This document shows, in pieces, positions 37,462 to 47,290 of a DNA stretch of 64,000 nucleotides. Position 1 is the first letter of the stretch. The number at the start of each line of letters is the position of its first letter. Origin of the DNA: Psychroflexus sp. ALD_RP9 (lineage in GTDB: Bacteria; Bacteroidota; Bacteroidia; Flavobacteriales; Flavobacteriaceae); NCBI RefSeq assembly GCF_017311165.1, contig NZ_CP062973.1, positions 2,232,001 through 2,296,000 of the forward strand. Direction: 5' to 3'. The position numbers were made by a program, and so were the translations under genes. The notes under the pieces are model-generated. The model made no database searches, had not been told where the DNA came from, and was given only the letters and a program-made list of their open reading frames with translations.

Positions 37462-38475
37462 CTAATAGATGTTGACTTCAGGCTCTAATTCGATGTTAAA
37501 AGTGTTAAAGACTTGCTTTTGAACATGTTCAGCCAAATTTAAAATATCATGGCCCGAAGCATTACCATAATTAACCAATACCAAGGCTTGTTGTTTATGT
37601 ACACCAGCATCTCCAACGCGATAGCCTTTTAATCGGCATTGGTCGATAAGCCAACCAGCAGGTATTTTATAGTCGCCTGAAGCTAAAGGATAATACTTTA
37701 AATCGAATTTTTGTTGAAGTTGCTTAAAATGATCGCCTGAAATAATAGGATTCTTAAAGAAACTTCCTGAATTTCCAAGTTCTTTTGGGTCAGGTAGCTT
37801 GCTGCTTCTTATAGCAATTACTACGTCAGAAATGTCTTTAATATTTGGGTTTTGTATGCTTTTTTGTTCTAAGACTGTTTTAATAGCACCATAATCTAAA
37901 TTTAAATTATGCTTATGTTTAGTCAACTTAAAGCAAACATTGGTAATTATAAATTGGCCCTTGTATTTGTTTTTAAAAACCGATTGACGATAACCGAATT
38001 TACAGTCTGCTTTGCTAAACTTGGTTGTATTTAAAGTTTGCACGTTAATTGCCTCGCAAAACTCAAAATTATCTTTAAGCTCGACGCCGTATGCACCAAT
38101 ATTCTGAATTGGTGAAGTACCAACATTACCAGGAATAAGAGATAAGTTTTCTAAACCGCCATAATTGTTTTCGATACAGTGTAAAACAAATTTATGCCAG
38201 TTTTCACCAGCTCGTACATTTAACCAAATGTGGTCTTTTGTTTCTTGTACAACTTCAATACCTTTTAAGTTGACATGAACTACTGTTTTTTCAATATCTT
38301 GGGTTAAAAGCATATTGCTTCCACCACCTAAGATAAATAATTCTGAGGCGTAAAATCGCCTCAGAATTTCAAGAAGTTCAGCTTGTTTTGTAACTGAAAT
38401 AAACTGTTTCGCTTTTACATCAATACCAAAGGTATTTAATGTTTTAAGCGAATAATCTTTTTTAATATTAATCAC
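37462..38475 (-). CDS. murB: UDP-N-acetylenolpyruvoylglucosamine reductase
   Basis: Second committed step of peptidoglycan precursor synthesis. The 337-residue flavoprotein carries LGGGSNMLL (FAD), SLIPGNVGTSPIQNIGAYG, the catalytic-serine region GSFFKNPI and a C-terminal glutamate in LEPEVNIY. It overlaps the upstream aminotransferase gene by eight bases and is transcribed with it. Confidence 0.95.
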   Translation of the reverse strand: MINIKKDYSLKTLNTFGIDVKAKQFISVTKQAELLEILRRFYASELFILGGGSNMLLTQDIEKTVVHVNLKGIEVVQETKDHIWLNVRAGENWHKFVLHCIENNYGGLENLSLIPGNVGTSPIQNIGAYGVELKDNFEFCEAINVQTLNTTKFSKADCKFGYRQSVFKNKYKGQFIITNVCFKLTKHKHNLNLDYGAIKTVLEQKSIQNPNIKDISDVVIAIRSSKLPDPKELGNSGSFFKNPIISGDHFKQLQQKFDLKYYPLASGDYKIPAGWLIDQCRLKGYRVGDAGVHKQQALVLVNYGNASGHDILNLAEHVQKQVFNTFNIELEPEVNIY

Positions 38476-39661
38476 CTTGATAGGCTTTAAGTCCAGCTTC
38501 TAAAATAGAAACTGCTTCTAATAAATGCTCTTTTTCGAGAACGTATGCAATTCTTATTTGGTTTAAACCTGTATCAGGTGTTGAGTAGAATCCGGCAGCA
38601 GGAGCAACCATAACTGTTTTACCATTTACTTCAAAATCAGATAGTAGCCATTTGGCAAAATGCTCAGCATTTTCAACTGGTAACTCTACTATGCAATAAA
38701 AAGCACCTCTTGGTTTAGCTACTTTTACACCTTCAATTTGTGCTAAAGCTTCAATCAGTGTATCTCGGCGATTTACATATTCAACATTAATATTTTCAAA
38801 ATAGGTTTGGTCGACATCTAAAGCTGCTTCACTAGCAATTTGAGCAAAGGTTGGTGGACTCAATCTTGCTTGTGCAAATTTCATAGCTGTAGCCATTACT
38901 TCAGGATTTCTTGAGACCATGCAACCAATTCGAGCGCCACACATACTATAGCGTTTAGATACAGAATCAACCATAATTGCGTGGTTTTCTAAACCTTTAA
39001 CGGTCATGATTGATGTATGCTTAGCGCCGTCATACGTAAATTCTCGATAAACTTCATCAGCAATAACAAACAAGTCATGTTTAAGTGCTAAATCAGCTAA
39101 TTGCTTCACTTCATCTTCTGTGTATAAATAGCCAGTTGGGTTGCCTGGATTACACATGACAATAGCTTTAGTTTTGTCGGTAATTAGGGCCTCAAATTCA
39201 CTAATTGGAGGTAAACCAAAATTATCTTCAAATTTAGATTGAACTGCTTTTACTGTTACGTTGGCTGCAGTAGCAAAACCATTGTAATTGGCATAAAAAG
39301 GTTCTGGTATAATAACTTCATCGCCAGGATCTGTGATACTTCCCATAGCAAACATTAAAGCCTCAGAGCCACCAGTTGAAACGATTAACTGGTTTTTAGT
39401 GATGTTAATACCATTTTGCTTGTAGTATTTGGCCAATTTTGTTTTGTAAGTGTCAAATCCAGATGATGGACTGTAGGATAATATGTCAAGGTCATTATTC
39501 TTAACAGCATCTAATGCTTTTTGAGGTGTTGGTATATCAGGCTGACCAATATTTAAGTAGTAAATTGATTTGCCATCGGCTTCGGCAGATTCAGCAAAAG
39601 GAACTAACTTTCGTATAGGCGATTCAGGCATTTGAAGGCCTTTTTGTGATATTTTAGGCAT
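38468..39661 (-). CDS. Class I/II PLP aminotransferase
   Basis: A 397-residue fold-type I aminotransferase with YYLNIGQPDIPTP, MCNPGNPTGYLY, the PLP-binding lysine in SVSKRYSMCGARIG and a late Arg in LNQIRIAYVLE that binds the substrate carboxylate. Probably aspartate or a related amino acid as donor. First gene of the run ending with the ECF sigma factor; overlaps murB by eight bases. Confidence 0.92.
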   Translation of the reverse strand: MPKISQKGLQMPESPIRKLVPFAESAEADGKSIYYLNIGQPDIPTPQKALDAVKNNDLDILSYSPSSGFDTYKTKLAKYYKQNGINITKNQLIVSTGGSEALMFAMGSITDPGDEVIIPEPFYANYNGFATAANVTVKAVQSKFEDNFGLPPISEFEALITDKTKAIVMCNPGNPTGYLYTEDEVKQLADLALKHDLFVIADEVYREFTYDGAKHTSIMTVKGLENHAIMVDSVSKRYSMCGARIGCMVSRNPEVMATAMKFAQARLSPPTFAQIASEAALDVDQTYFENINVEYVNRRDTLIEALAQIEGVKVAKPRGAFYCIVELPVENAEHFAKWLLSDFEVNGKTVMVAPAAGFYSTPDTGLNQIRIAYVLEKEHLLEAVSILEAGLKAYQGD

Positions 39662-39780
39662 AGACTAATTTTTATTACAAAAATGCGAAAAATAAATTGA
39701 TTTTTCGTTTTGTAGCTTTATTTTAAGAGAGTCTTTTGTATTAAAAAAAAGTTTAATATTGTCAACTAATTTTATAAAAT

Positions 39781-41331
39781 ATGAAAACTTTATTTGTTAG
39801 TCTATTATTCTTATCATTTTCAATGTACACTTTAGCTCAAGATGGTAATCTTGATGATACCTTTGGAGTTAATGGAAAAGTAACTACTGATATTTTCGGT
39901 TTTACAGATGTAGCTCATGATTTGGCCTACCAAAGTGACGGTAAGATGCTAGTTGCGGGTTATTCAAGGAGTAGTGTTGGGAATGATAATTTTTTAGTTG
40001 TAAGATATTTAGAAAATGGCGATTTAGACACAAGCTTCGGAACAAATGGTTATGTAAATATAGATGTTCGAGGTTTTTCTTCACCAAAAGACGATCAAGC
40101 TACAAATGTTTTGATTCAGTCTGACAATAAAATTGTATTAGTTGGTTTTAGTGAGGGCGCTTTTGATGTTGAACAGTTTACAATTTTACGATTAAACTCT
40201 GATGGAAGTTTAGATGAGACTTACGGAGATCAAGGCATAAGGTTTTTTGATTTTACAGGATCTTATTGTGAGCCAGCTGATGCCGTAATGTTATCTAATA
40301 ATAATATTGCAATTGCAGGATCTACCGATACAGGTAGTTTTAATCCAAGCTTGATATTTGCTATTGCAGTTATTGATGAAAACGGTAATTTAAATCAAAA
40401 TTTTAGTATTGATGGTAAACAAACACTTCAGTTTGGAGCTAATTATGAAGAAGCTTACGCCATCACTGAGACTAGTGATGGAAGTCTTTTAGTAGGTGGT
40501 GATGGCGCTAATGATTTTGCAGTTGCAAAACTTAGTCTAAACGGAAATCTAGATTCTACTTTTGGTAATAATGGAAAAATTATTACCGACATACCTAATT
40601 ATAACGGTCTTGGTATTATAGGTTTGCACGAATTAAGTAATGGTAAAATTATAGCTGTTGGAGAATCTAGTAGTTCTTCTGAAAGTAGAAATGTAACACT
40701 AATAAGATACAATTCAGATGGATCTTTAGATACCACTTTTGCCAACAATGGTTTTATAACAATTGATATTGATTCAGGTAGCGAAGATATTCCAAGATCA
40801 ATGTTTGTTCAAAATGATGGTAAAATATTAATCGCTGGTAGTATTGTAACCGGTGGTGAGTTTTATTTTCTTAGTTTAAGATTTGATACTGATGGAACAT
40901 TAGATTCTTCATATAGTGGTGATGGCGTCAGGCTTGAGTCATTTAACTCTAATCAAATTGAAATAGCTTATGGGATAAAGCAAAATGACAATGGGAAAAT
41001 AAATATCGTAGGTTATTCAGGAAATACTTCTGGAAATACCGCTGATATTGCAATCGCTCAGTATACAGGAACAAGTTTAAATACTTCAGATTATCATGAA
41101 GCTTTAATTTCATTTTATCCAAACCCTGTTCAATCTCAACTATTTATAAATTCAACTCAAGCTATTTTAAACTTTAGCCTTTATAATTTAAACGGAAGCT
41201 TATTAAAAAGCAAGACCGTTCATAATGAAAGAGATTATAAGCTAGATATTTCTGATTTACCACAAGGCGTTTACCATTTAAAAATAAAATCTGATCAAGG
41301 AATTATCACCAAAAAGGTGATTAAAAAATAA
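39781..41331 (+). CDS. Delta-60 repeat protein with type IX secretion tail
   Basis: A 516-residue exported beta-propeller-like protein: signal peptide (ending LAQ), six to seven delta-60 repeats of the form GxLDxTFGxxGxV...GKIxVxG (for example NLDDTFGVNGKVTT and SLDTTFANNGFITI), and a type IX tail (FYPNPVQSQLFIN to KKVIKK). Surface or secreted; binding partner unknown. It converges with the FAD oxidoreductase with three bases between stops. Confidence 0.9.
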   Translation: MKTLFVSLLFLSFSMYTLAQDGNLDDTFGVNGKVTTDIFGFTDVAHDLAYQSDGKMLVAGYSRSSVGNDNFLVVRYLENGDLDTSFGTNGYVNIDVRGFSSPKDDQATNVLIQSDNKIVLVGFSEGAFDVEQFTILRLNSDGSLDETYGDQGIRFFDFTGSYCEPADAVMLSNNNIAIAGSTDTGSFNPSLIFAIAVIDENGNLNQNFSIDGKQTLQFGANYEEAYAITETSDGSLLVGGDGANDFAVAKLSLNGNLDSTFGNNGKIITDIPNYNGLGIIGLHELSNGKIIAVGESSSSSESRNVTLIRYNSDGSLDTTFANNGFITIDIDSGSEDIPRSMFVQNDGKILIAGSIVTGGEFYFLSLRFDTDGTLDSSYSGDGVRLESFNSNQIEIAYGIKQNDNGKINIVGYSGNTSGNTADIAIAQYTGTSLNTSDYHEALISFYPNPVQSQLFINSTQAILNFSLYNLNGSLLKSKTVHNERDYKLDISDLPQGVYHLKIKSDQGIITKKVIKK

Positions 41332-41334
41332 GTA

Positions 41335-42906
41335 TTAATTAGCTTTAAAAACTGCTTCTGCACAACGTTCGCCATCAATTGCTGCAGAAACTATTCCGCC
41401 TGCATAACCAGCGCCTTCACCACAAGGGTATAAATTTTTTATTGTTGTGTGCTGCAGGCTCTCTGGATTTCTTGGAATTCGAACAGGTGAAGATGTTCGT
41501 GATTCGGTGGCAACAATTACAGCTTCAGGATGAATAAAGCCTTTCATTTTTTTATCGAATTTAATGAAGGCTTCACGTAATCTTTGATGCATTTCGCGTG
41601 GAAAAATTTTATTCATATTTACAGAAACTAATCCAGGTTGATAAGAACATATTGGTAAATCTGTTGAAGTTCGGTTAGCTATAAAATCTTTTAAACGCTG
41701 TGCTGGAGCAGCTTGTGTTTTTCCAGCTAGTTCAAAACATTTCTTCTCAATATGTTCTTGAAACTTAAGTGCTTTAAGTTCACCAAAGGCTTCAAATTTT
41801 GACCATTGTTCTTCATCAACCGTCATAACAATACCTGAGTTTGCAAAAGGATTATTCCGTTTTGAAGGAGACCAACCATTGGTAACAATTTCACCTGGCG
41901 CAGTTGCACATGGTGCAATAATACCACCAGGACACATGCAAAAAGAATAAACACCTTTGCCGTTAATCTGCTGAACTAAACTGTAGCTTGACGGCGGTAA
42001 ATAATCACTTCGTACTTCTGAATGGTATTGCAACTGGTCTATAAATTTTTGTGGATGTTCTACGCGAACGCCCATGGCAAAACTTTTGGCTTCAATTTTA
42101 ATTTGATGTTGTTCTAAAAGATAAAAAATATCCCTTGCTGAATGACCTGTTGCTAGTAAAAGTTGCTGAATAGGAACTGTTTTATCGTGGTTAAGTTCAA
42201 TAGCTTCAATTTTTGTTTGAGACTTGTTCAGAAATAAGTTGGTCAATTTCGTATCAAAGTGAATTTCTCCACCATTTTCAATAATGCATTGACGCATTTC
42301 AGCAATAATTTTTGGCAATTTGTTGGTTCCGATATGCGGATGTGCATTAACAAGGATGTCTTCATCAGCACCAAACTGCACAAAAGTTTCTAATATACGA
42401 TTAATGCTACCAAGTTTACCTGATCTGGTGTATAGTTTCCCGTCTGAATAAGTTCCGGCACCACCTTCGCCAAAACAATAATTTGACTCTGGATTGACGT
42501 GATGCTCTTTATTTAATTTAGCTAAATCACGACGTCTTGAGCGTACATCTTTGCCACGTTCAATTACAATTGGTTTTAGACCGAGTTCTAAACAACGTAA
42601 TGCAGCAAATAAGCCTGCTGGTCCGCTTCCGATAATATGAACCTTTGTTGAAGTTGTTTGGAGTGTATTATAATTTTTAATTTTTGGTTTTGGGAAAGTA
42701 ATTGGTCGTGTTTTGGTCGAGTAGAGAAGTCTTAATTGAAATTTTATGTTTGGTTTACGTGCGTCTATAGAACGTTTAACCACTTTTATAGCTAAAATTT
42801 CCTGTTCCGGGCAATTAAGCTTTTTTGCCAATTCACGAATAATAGCTTTTGAATTGTGAGCTATTATAGGCGAAACTCTTAAATCGATTTGTGGTGTGTG
42901 AGTCAT
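41335..42906 (-). CDS. FAD-dependent dehydrogenase, COG2509 family
   Basis: A 523-residue flavoprotein: N-terminal region (1-85) with RSIDARKPNIKFQLRL, dinucleotide motif VHIIGSGPAGLFAALRC (about 93-109), NYCFGEGGAGTYSDGKLYTR, and a late FAD motif YPCGEGAGYAGGIVSAAIDG. Cysteines occur in SFCMCPGG. The family is widespread and its substrate is not settled. It is a single gene with no obvious operon partner. Confidence 0.88.
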   Translation of the reverse strand: MTHTPQIDLRVSPIIAHNSKAIIRELAKKLNCPEQEILAIKVVKRSIDARKPNIKFQLRLLYSTKTRPITFPKPKIKNYNTLQTTSTKVHIIGSGPAGLFAALRCLELGLKPIVIERGKDVRSRRRDLAKLNKEHHVNPESNYCFGEGGAGTYSDGKLYTRSGKLGSINRILETFVQFGADEDILVNAHPHIGTNKLPKIIAEMRQCIIENGGEIHFDTKLTNLFLNKSQTKIEAIELNHDKTVPIQQLLLATGHSARDIFYLLEQHQIKIEAKSFAMGVRVEHPQKFIDQLQYHSEVRSDYLPPSSYSLVQQINGKGVYSFCMCPGGIIAPCATAPGEIVTNGWSPSKRNNPFANSGIVMTVDEEQWSKFEAFGELKALKFQEHIEKKCFELAGKTQAAPAQRLKDFIANRTSTDLPICSYQPGLVSVNMNKIFPREMHQRLREAFIKFDKKMKGFIHPEAVIVATESRTSSPVRIPRNPESLQHTTIKNLYPCGEGAGYAGGIVSAAIDGERCAEAVFKAN

Positions 42907-43058
42907 TTATTTAAAAAGTCGTAAAATTACTCTAATAAATCTAAAGTTACTTTTAAAACTTAAAAATCTGATGCTTGTTTGTCTTAGGAATTTAAGTTTG
43001 ATAAATCAATTGTTCTTATCAACTAATTCGCTTAATTTGTAATTTATTAAAAATAGAC

Positions 43059-43517
43059 ATGACAAATAATGATGTTTTAAGGCGATTGCGCTATACCTTT
43101 GATTTTTCTGATGATGAAATGATTCGCATTTTTGATTTAGGGGATTATAAAACAACACGTACTGAAATTAGTGATTGGTTAAAACCTGAAGATCACGCGT
43201 CTTATATCAATTTACCAGATAAAAAATTAGCTCATTTTCTAAATGGATTTATCAATCTAAAACGTGGTAAACGTGAAGGTGAACAGCCTGCAGCTGAATC
43301 GACAATGACTAATAACTTGGTTTTTAAAAAGTTGAAAATTGCATTGGCTTTAAAGACAGAAGATTTAATTTCTATTTTTAAGCAAGCTGATCTAGTAGTT
43401 TCTAAAAATGAAATTTCGGCATTTATGCGAAACCCAAAACAAAGTCAATATCGCCAATTACTAGACCAGTATTTGCGCAATTTTTTAATGGGTTTACAGC
43501 TGAAATACCGAACATAA
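43059..43517 (+). CDS. DUF1456 family protein (YehS-like)
   Basis: A 152-residue cytoplasmic protein made of two DUF1456 repeats (about 1-70 and 82-150). Each begins with the same pattern, NNDVLRRLRYTF and NNLVFKKLKIAL, and has an EISDWL or EISAFM element. Function is unknown in all bacteria where it occurs. Single gene, followed by a terminator shared with the convergent gene. Confidence 0.88.
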   Translation: MTNNDVLRRLRYTFDFSDDEMIRIFDLGDYKTTRTEISDWLKPEDHASYINLPDKKLAHFLNGFINLKRGKREGEQPAAESTMTNNLVFKKLKIALALKTEDLISIFKQADLVVSKNEISAFMRNPKQSQYRQLLDQYLRNFLMGLQLKYRT

Positions 43518-43545
43518 AAAAACCGCTTCAATTATTTGAAGCGGC
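43516..43545 (-). terminator. Terminator serving the 43570-44070 gene
   Basis: CCGCTTCAA (43523-43531) pairs with TTGAAGCGG (43536-43544), and on the minus strand the stem is followed by a T run, so it ends the outer-membrane barrel gene. On the plus strand no T run follows. Confidence 0.8.
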
Positions 43546-43569
43546 ATGAAACTTCTTAAATAGTTAATT

Positions 43570-44070
43570 TTAAAATTGGTAACGAATACCGAGTGCTAAG
43601 TCAAACTCTAAGTCATCATTGTAATCTCCAAATCCTAACTCAGGTCTAGTATCGATAGACAATTGTAGCGGTATTTCACTAAAAATATACTCTATTCCTA
43701 TTTGACCTGCAGCTAATAAAAATGTTTCATCTTCATTAAAAGCTGGTGAATTAGGAATGTTAACTTCATACTCATAACTACCGAAACCAGCACCAGCACC
43801 GGCATACCAATTAAAATTACCTTCTAAGTTCCAAACCCATTGGTAAACACCTGTTAGTTTAAAACCGTCAAAATCATCGCCATCATTCCAGCCAAGATCT
43901 ATCTCTAAACGATTTTGTTCAGATAAACCATATTGATAAGAAATTTCTGAACCAAAACCATTGCCATCACCTAATCGTAAACCTAATGAATGTTTAGAAA
44001 ATTGCTGAGCTGAAACTATTGTAGTTGATAAAACTAAGCCTAAGAATAATACTGATTTTAAAATTTTCAT
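43570..44070 (-). CDS. Small outer-membrane beta-barrel protein
   Basis: A 166-residue exported protein with signal peptide (about 1-21, ending SAQQ) and about eight amphipathic strands closing with an aromatic C-terminus (GIRYQF), the signal used by the outer-membrane insertion machinery. No catalytic motif. It is probably an OmpW/OmpX-like barrel of unknown function. It has a near-perfect promoter (separate entry). Confidence 0.8.
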   Translation of the reverse strand: MKILKSVLFLGLVLSTTIVSAQQFSKHSLGLRLGDGNGFGSEISYQYGLSEQNRLEIDLGWNDGDDFDGFKLTGVYQWVWNLEGNFNWYAGAGAGFGSYEYEVNIPNSPAFNEDETFLLAAGQIGIEYIFSEIPLQLSIDTRPELGFGDYNDDLEFDLALGIRYQF

Positions 44071-44084
44071 GATGTTTTTTTTAA

Positions 44085-44114
44085 CAAATGTACAATATGC
44101 CTGCTGTTAACAAA
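44085..44114 (-). promoter_or_regulatory. Promoter of the small outer-membrane barrel gene
   Basis: Minus strand: TTTG (44114-44111), 18 bases, then TACATTTG (44092-44085), an exact match to TAnnTTTG. Transcription should start just before the ATG at 44070. Confidence 0.65.
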
Positions 44115-44439
44115 ATTTGAAATACTTCAACACTAAAATTTTTAATTGAATTTAACTTAATGCATAAAATATTGTAGCTTTAATAACATAGTTTTAAGGT
44201 TTAGCTGGCTTAAACTTAGTGAACTTTTAATGAGTTAAAGCTTGAAAGAATTCTGATTTAAGTAGGCAAAGTATTTAATTGTTTAGTTAATATGTATAGT
44301 AAATGCTTAGATTTAAAATAATTTTATAACTTTAAAGACTAAGTTATGAGTGGTTTATGAAATAATAATCTACAAAATCATTGAACTCATTTCTTCAACC
44401 GTATTGAAAACAAAATAATAATCTTTATCACAATTTTAC
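44115..44439. other. Gene-free A+T-rich stretch
   Basis: About 325 bases between the barrel-gene promoter and the next plus-strand gene. All frames are stop-rich, and I see no hairpin or consensus promoter for the downstream gene. Confidence 0.4.
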
Positions 44440-45666
44440 ATGAATATTTATAGCTTAAATCTTATTTCAATAATTTTCATATTCAGCAATTTATCTATCA
44501 AAGCTCAGCCGGCTGATACAATTTATGGTAAAGTGAAATCTATTAGAGAAAAGATTGAATTTTTAGATGAGGAACGTCAAAATTATAATTTAGCAGGTTT
44601 GTATGGTGATTATGGCCATTCAGGATGGAAACCTGAATTGGGTAAAAATAGTCGATTTAATATATGGTGGTACAATACACCACTAGTACATTATATTAAT
44701 TATTACAAAGAGTTCGATGAAAAAGGTAACATAACTTTAATTGAATGGTATTTTAAAAATCAAAATTTAGTTAATAGAATAGAAAACAGTTACAATGAAC
44801 TTGGAGACTTGATTTATCAAAAAATTACGGATAATCAGTTTGGTAAACGAATTAATGATTATAATGAATATTCAAGACTATATTCTTACGACGAGCATAA
44901 AAATATGATTCATTTAAAAACAACTTTTTCAGATAATTCATTCTCAATTAGTTCAAAATCATATGATAGCCTAAATAATTTAAAGAAAGAACTTTATTAT
45001 CGTTCCAAATCCCCAAAAGAAATCAATTATTCAAAATATTTTTATGATGCAAATAGTAATCTTACTAAAATTAAAAGATTTGATGAAAATGGTGAAAGAA
45101 ATGGTAAAAAATATGAATACGATAAAAAAAATAGAAGAGTAAAAATAATATTTCATTATCCTTTTAAATGGGTAAGGACAGAAAATCATATAAACCAAAA
45201 GCGTACAAAAAATGGTTCTGATTTTCTTTACCAGGTTTTTAGGTATGATAGTGAAAATAGAATTGTAGAAACAAAAACTTATAATCAAGGCTTATATATG
45301 TATGATAAAGTTGAAATTTCAGACGTTGAACGAAAAATTTTTGTGAATGATTTAATTAAAAAAATTATGCATTATGACAAAAATGACTCTCTAAAGTATT
45401 TTGAAGAATATACATATGATTCGCAAAAACGAATGATAAAGAAAATTGTGTCAAGCAATCACCAAAATGAGCCTACGCTTAAACTGAAATATTCATACAA
45501 TGAACACGATTTTCCAACAAAGCTTATCTATATTGAGAATGGAAAAAAAACTGAAATTGATTTTGAATATGAGTTTGATTTAAATAATAATTGGATAAAG
45601 CAAACCAAAATTATCAATGGAGAAAAGTTATATAACTGGATAAGAAAAATTGAGTATTACAAATAA
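44440..45666 (+). CDS. Secreted YD-repeat-like protein
   Basis: A 408-residue exported protein with signal peptide (ending KAQP). The body is a series of short Tyr-Asp units of about 20-25 residues, such as YDEHKNMIHL, YDANSNLTKIKRF, YDKKNRRVKI, YDSENRIVETKTY and YDSQKRMIKKIV, resembling YD/RHS shell repeats, though no RHS core with toxin tip is present. It directly precedes a lipoprotein gene. Could be a beta-shell surface protein; function unknown. Confidence 0.72.
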   Translation: MNIYSLNLISIIFIFSNLSIKAQPADTIYGKVKSIREKIEFLDEERQNYNLAGLYGDYGHSGWKPELGKNSRFNIWWYNTPLVHYINYYKEFDEKGNITLIEWYFKNQNLVNRIENSYNELGDLIYQKITDNQFGKRINDYNEYSRLYSYDEHKNMIHLKTTFSDNSFSISSKSYDSLNNLKKELYYRSKSPKEINYSKYFYDANSNLTKIKRFDENGERNGKKYEYDKKNRRVKIIFHYPFKWVRTENHINQKRTKNGSDFLYQVFRYDSENRIVETKTYNQGLYMYDKVEISDVERKIFVNDLIKKIMHYDKNDSLKYFEEYTYDSQKRMIKKIVSSNHQNEPTLKLKYSYNEHDFPTKLIYIENGKKTEIDFEYEFDLNNNWIKQTKIINGEKLYNWIRKIEYYK

Positions 45667-45670
45667 AAAA

Positions 45671-46270
45671 ATGAGACTAAAAGCTAAGTTACTTTTATTA
45701 ATAACAGTAGTAATTTCTATCAATTGTTCAACTGTAAACCAGAACAATTATCCTGATTATGTTATTGGAATTCAACCAAAAAAGCTGAAAAAGTTTTTTG
45801 ACAAAGATAGTCTACATATTGTCTCACCTTCAGTTGAAATTTATTACAAAGTTAATGATGAAAGTTATCCAAAGTATAATGAACGGGACGATGTGAAGCA
45901 GTTTATAATAGAAACACTTAAATCAGAGCTTAACAAAAGTGCTTACTATAAATTAAATTTAATGTCAGAAGACTACTTGATGATTAATAAGACTCTCGAA
46001 AAAATAATTTTTAAAAAATATAAAAATCCGGAATGGATTATTAAAGCACCTGAAGAAATTTTAATTTCTAAAAAAAAATATACTTTACTAATAATGCTGA
46101 CTGGTCATTATGGAGATACTAATAATGGGGTTTTTTATTTTTGTGTGATTAATAATGAAAAACGAATAATAGAAGTAGTTGATCGTTACAAGTTAAAAAA
46201 ACATATTTTAAATACTAATCAAATTAAAGAAAACATACATTCAGCTATTAAAAGTCTTAATAATAATTAA
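45671..46270 (+). CDS. Hypothetical lipoprotein
   Basis: A 199-residue lipoprotein from the ATG at 45671 (a TTG at 45650 inside the previous gene is less likely). Lipobox VISINCS gives the lipidated cysteine near residue 19. The body is mixed alpha/beta, Lys/Asn/Ile-rich, with no family I recognise. It starts four bases after the YD-repeat gene and is almost surely cotranscribed with it. Confidence 0.68.
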   Translation: MRLKAKLLLLITVVISINCSTVNQNNYPDYVIGIQPKKLKKFFDKDSLHIVSPSVEIYYKVNDESYPKYNERDDVKQFIIETLKSELNKSAYYKLNLMSEDYLMINKTLEKIIFKKYKNPEWIIKAPEEILISKKKYTLLIMLTGHYGDTNNGVFYFCVINNEKRIIEVVDRYKLKKHILNTNQIKENIHSAIKSLNNN

Positions 46271-46358
46271 AACAATATAAGTAATTGACCACTATTTAAA
46301 GTTAAGTTGAAAGCTTTCTTACATCATTATTTTAATAAAAATTGACTCCATTAATTAT

Positions 46359-46559
46359 ATGAAACCAAAAAAACAAGATTGGACAATAGCAAGAACACTT
46401 CTTTTTGCAATAGTTGGGGCTATGAATACCTTTTTCATTAAGCCTGAAGATATTGGTACCTGGAAAAATTATTTTGGATATTTATTTCTTTTGATAGCAG
46501 TAATACATGCTATTTTTATAATAAAAACATATTTTACTAGAAATGCCAACACCAAATAA
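46359..46559 (+). CDS. Small two-helix membrane protein
   Basis: A 66-residue protein with two hydrophobic helices (about 12-28 and 38-58) joined by a short charged loop (FIKPEDIGTWKNY). No family recognised. Its last 23 bases overlap the end of a decayed minus-strand gene. Confidence 0.55.
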   Translation: MKPKKQDWTIARTLLFAIVGAMNTFFIKPEDIGTWKNYFGYLFLLIAVIHAIFIIKTYFTRNANTK

Positions 46560-47128
46560 TTATATTTTTGCTTATACCATATTTAAATTTAACAGGTAAA
46601 TTTTGAATAATAAAACGATATACTATTTTATAAATAGTACTTTGTTTATGGGTTGATTCTAGAAAGTAAAACTTAATATTGTCGTTTTCTTTCCATATAT
46701 GATAAGTCTCAAAAGTATGCTTATTATAATCGTCTAATGCTTCGTGCCAAATGAATATTACTATAAAATCATTTTTATTTGGTATTTCTAATTTTTCATT
46801 AAAGGATTTGTTTAACTGATTTTTTTTGGAAGTTTTTTTAAATATCGCTTCCTTAACTCGTTTACATCTCATTTACCGCATTCTGTAATATGGATATCTA
46901 ATTTATGTTATAAAAGTTTTCCTGAATTATCTATAATTAAAAACTTTGGTACTTGAAATCCTTTCTTTTCCTCAAATTCATTTATAAAGCTATTAAACTT
47001 ATCTTTATTTTTAAATGTTAATTCGTTGATAGAATTTTTGAAATATCATAATTATCAAGATATTTCTTATTTTGTCCTGATGAAACAAAGCTTAAAAATG
47101 CTAAAACGATAAATGGTATTATTTTCAT
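46537..47128 (-). pseudogene. Decayed secreted-protein gene, about 200 codons
   Basis: Reading leftward from ATG at 47128 gives a signal peptide (MKIIPFIVLAFLSFVSSGQ) and then DNYDIS, where the frame breaks; shifting one base inside the run TTTCAAAAATTC restores ELTFKNKDKFNSFINEFEE and VPKFLIIDNSGKLL. In-frame stops follow at 46908-46910 and 46869-46871, and a further shift in an A tract near 46830-46845 joins the last open segment (111 codons from 46872), which contains FIVIFIWHEALDDY. 'VPKFLIIDNSGKLL' resembles a thioredoxin-fold strand. The pieces are in order on one strand, so I read one gene broken by two frameshifts and two stops; the last segment alone could still be translated. Confidence 0.5.
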
Positions 47129-47290
47129 TCTGAATTGTATTTAAAGTTTTTTTTAGCTTATGAATCTAAATCTATTTATTCAGTTTATATGTGTTGTATT
47201 AATCACGGCCTTGGTTAAACAAAAATGTCTATATTATTAATAAAAATTATAAAGTGACTAATACTTAAAAGTTAAAATTACAAAAAACAA

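Noticed and set aside
46537..46872. Intact 111-residue gene
   Set aside because: Upstream fragments in other frames on the same strand look like its missing N-terminal part, and its end overlaps a convergent gene, so a decayed gene is the better reading.
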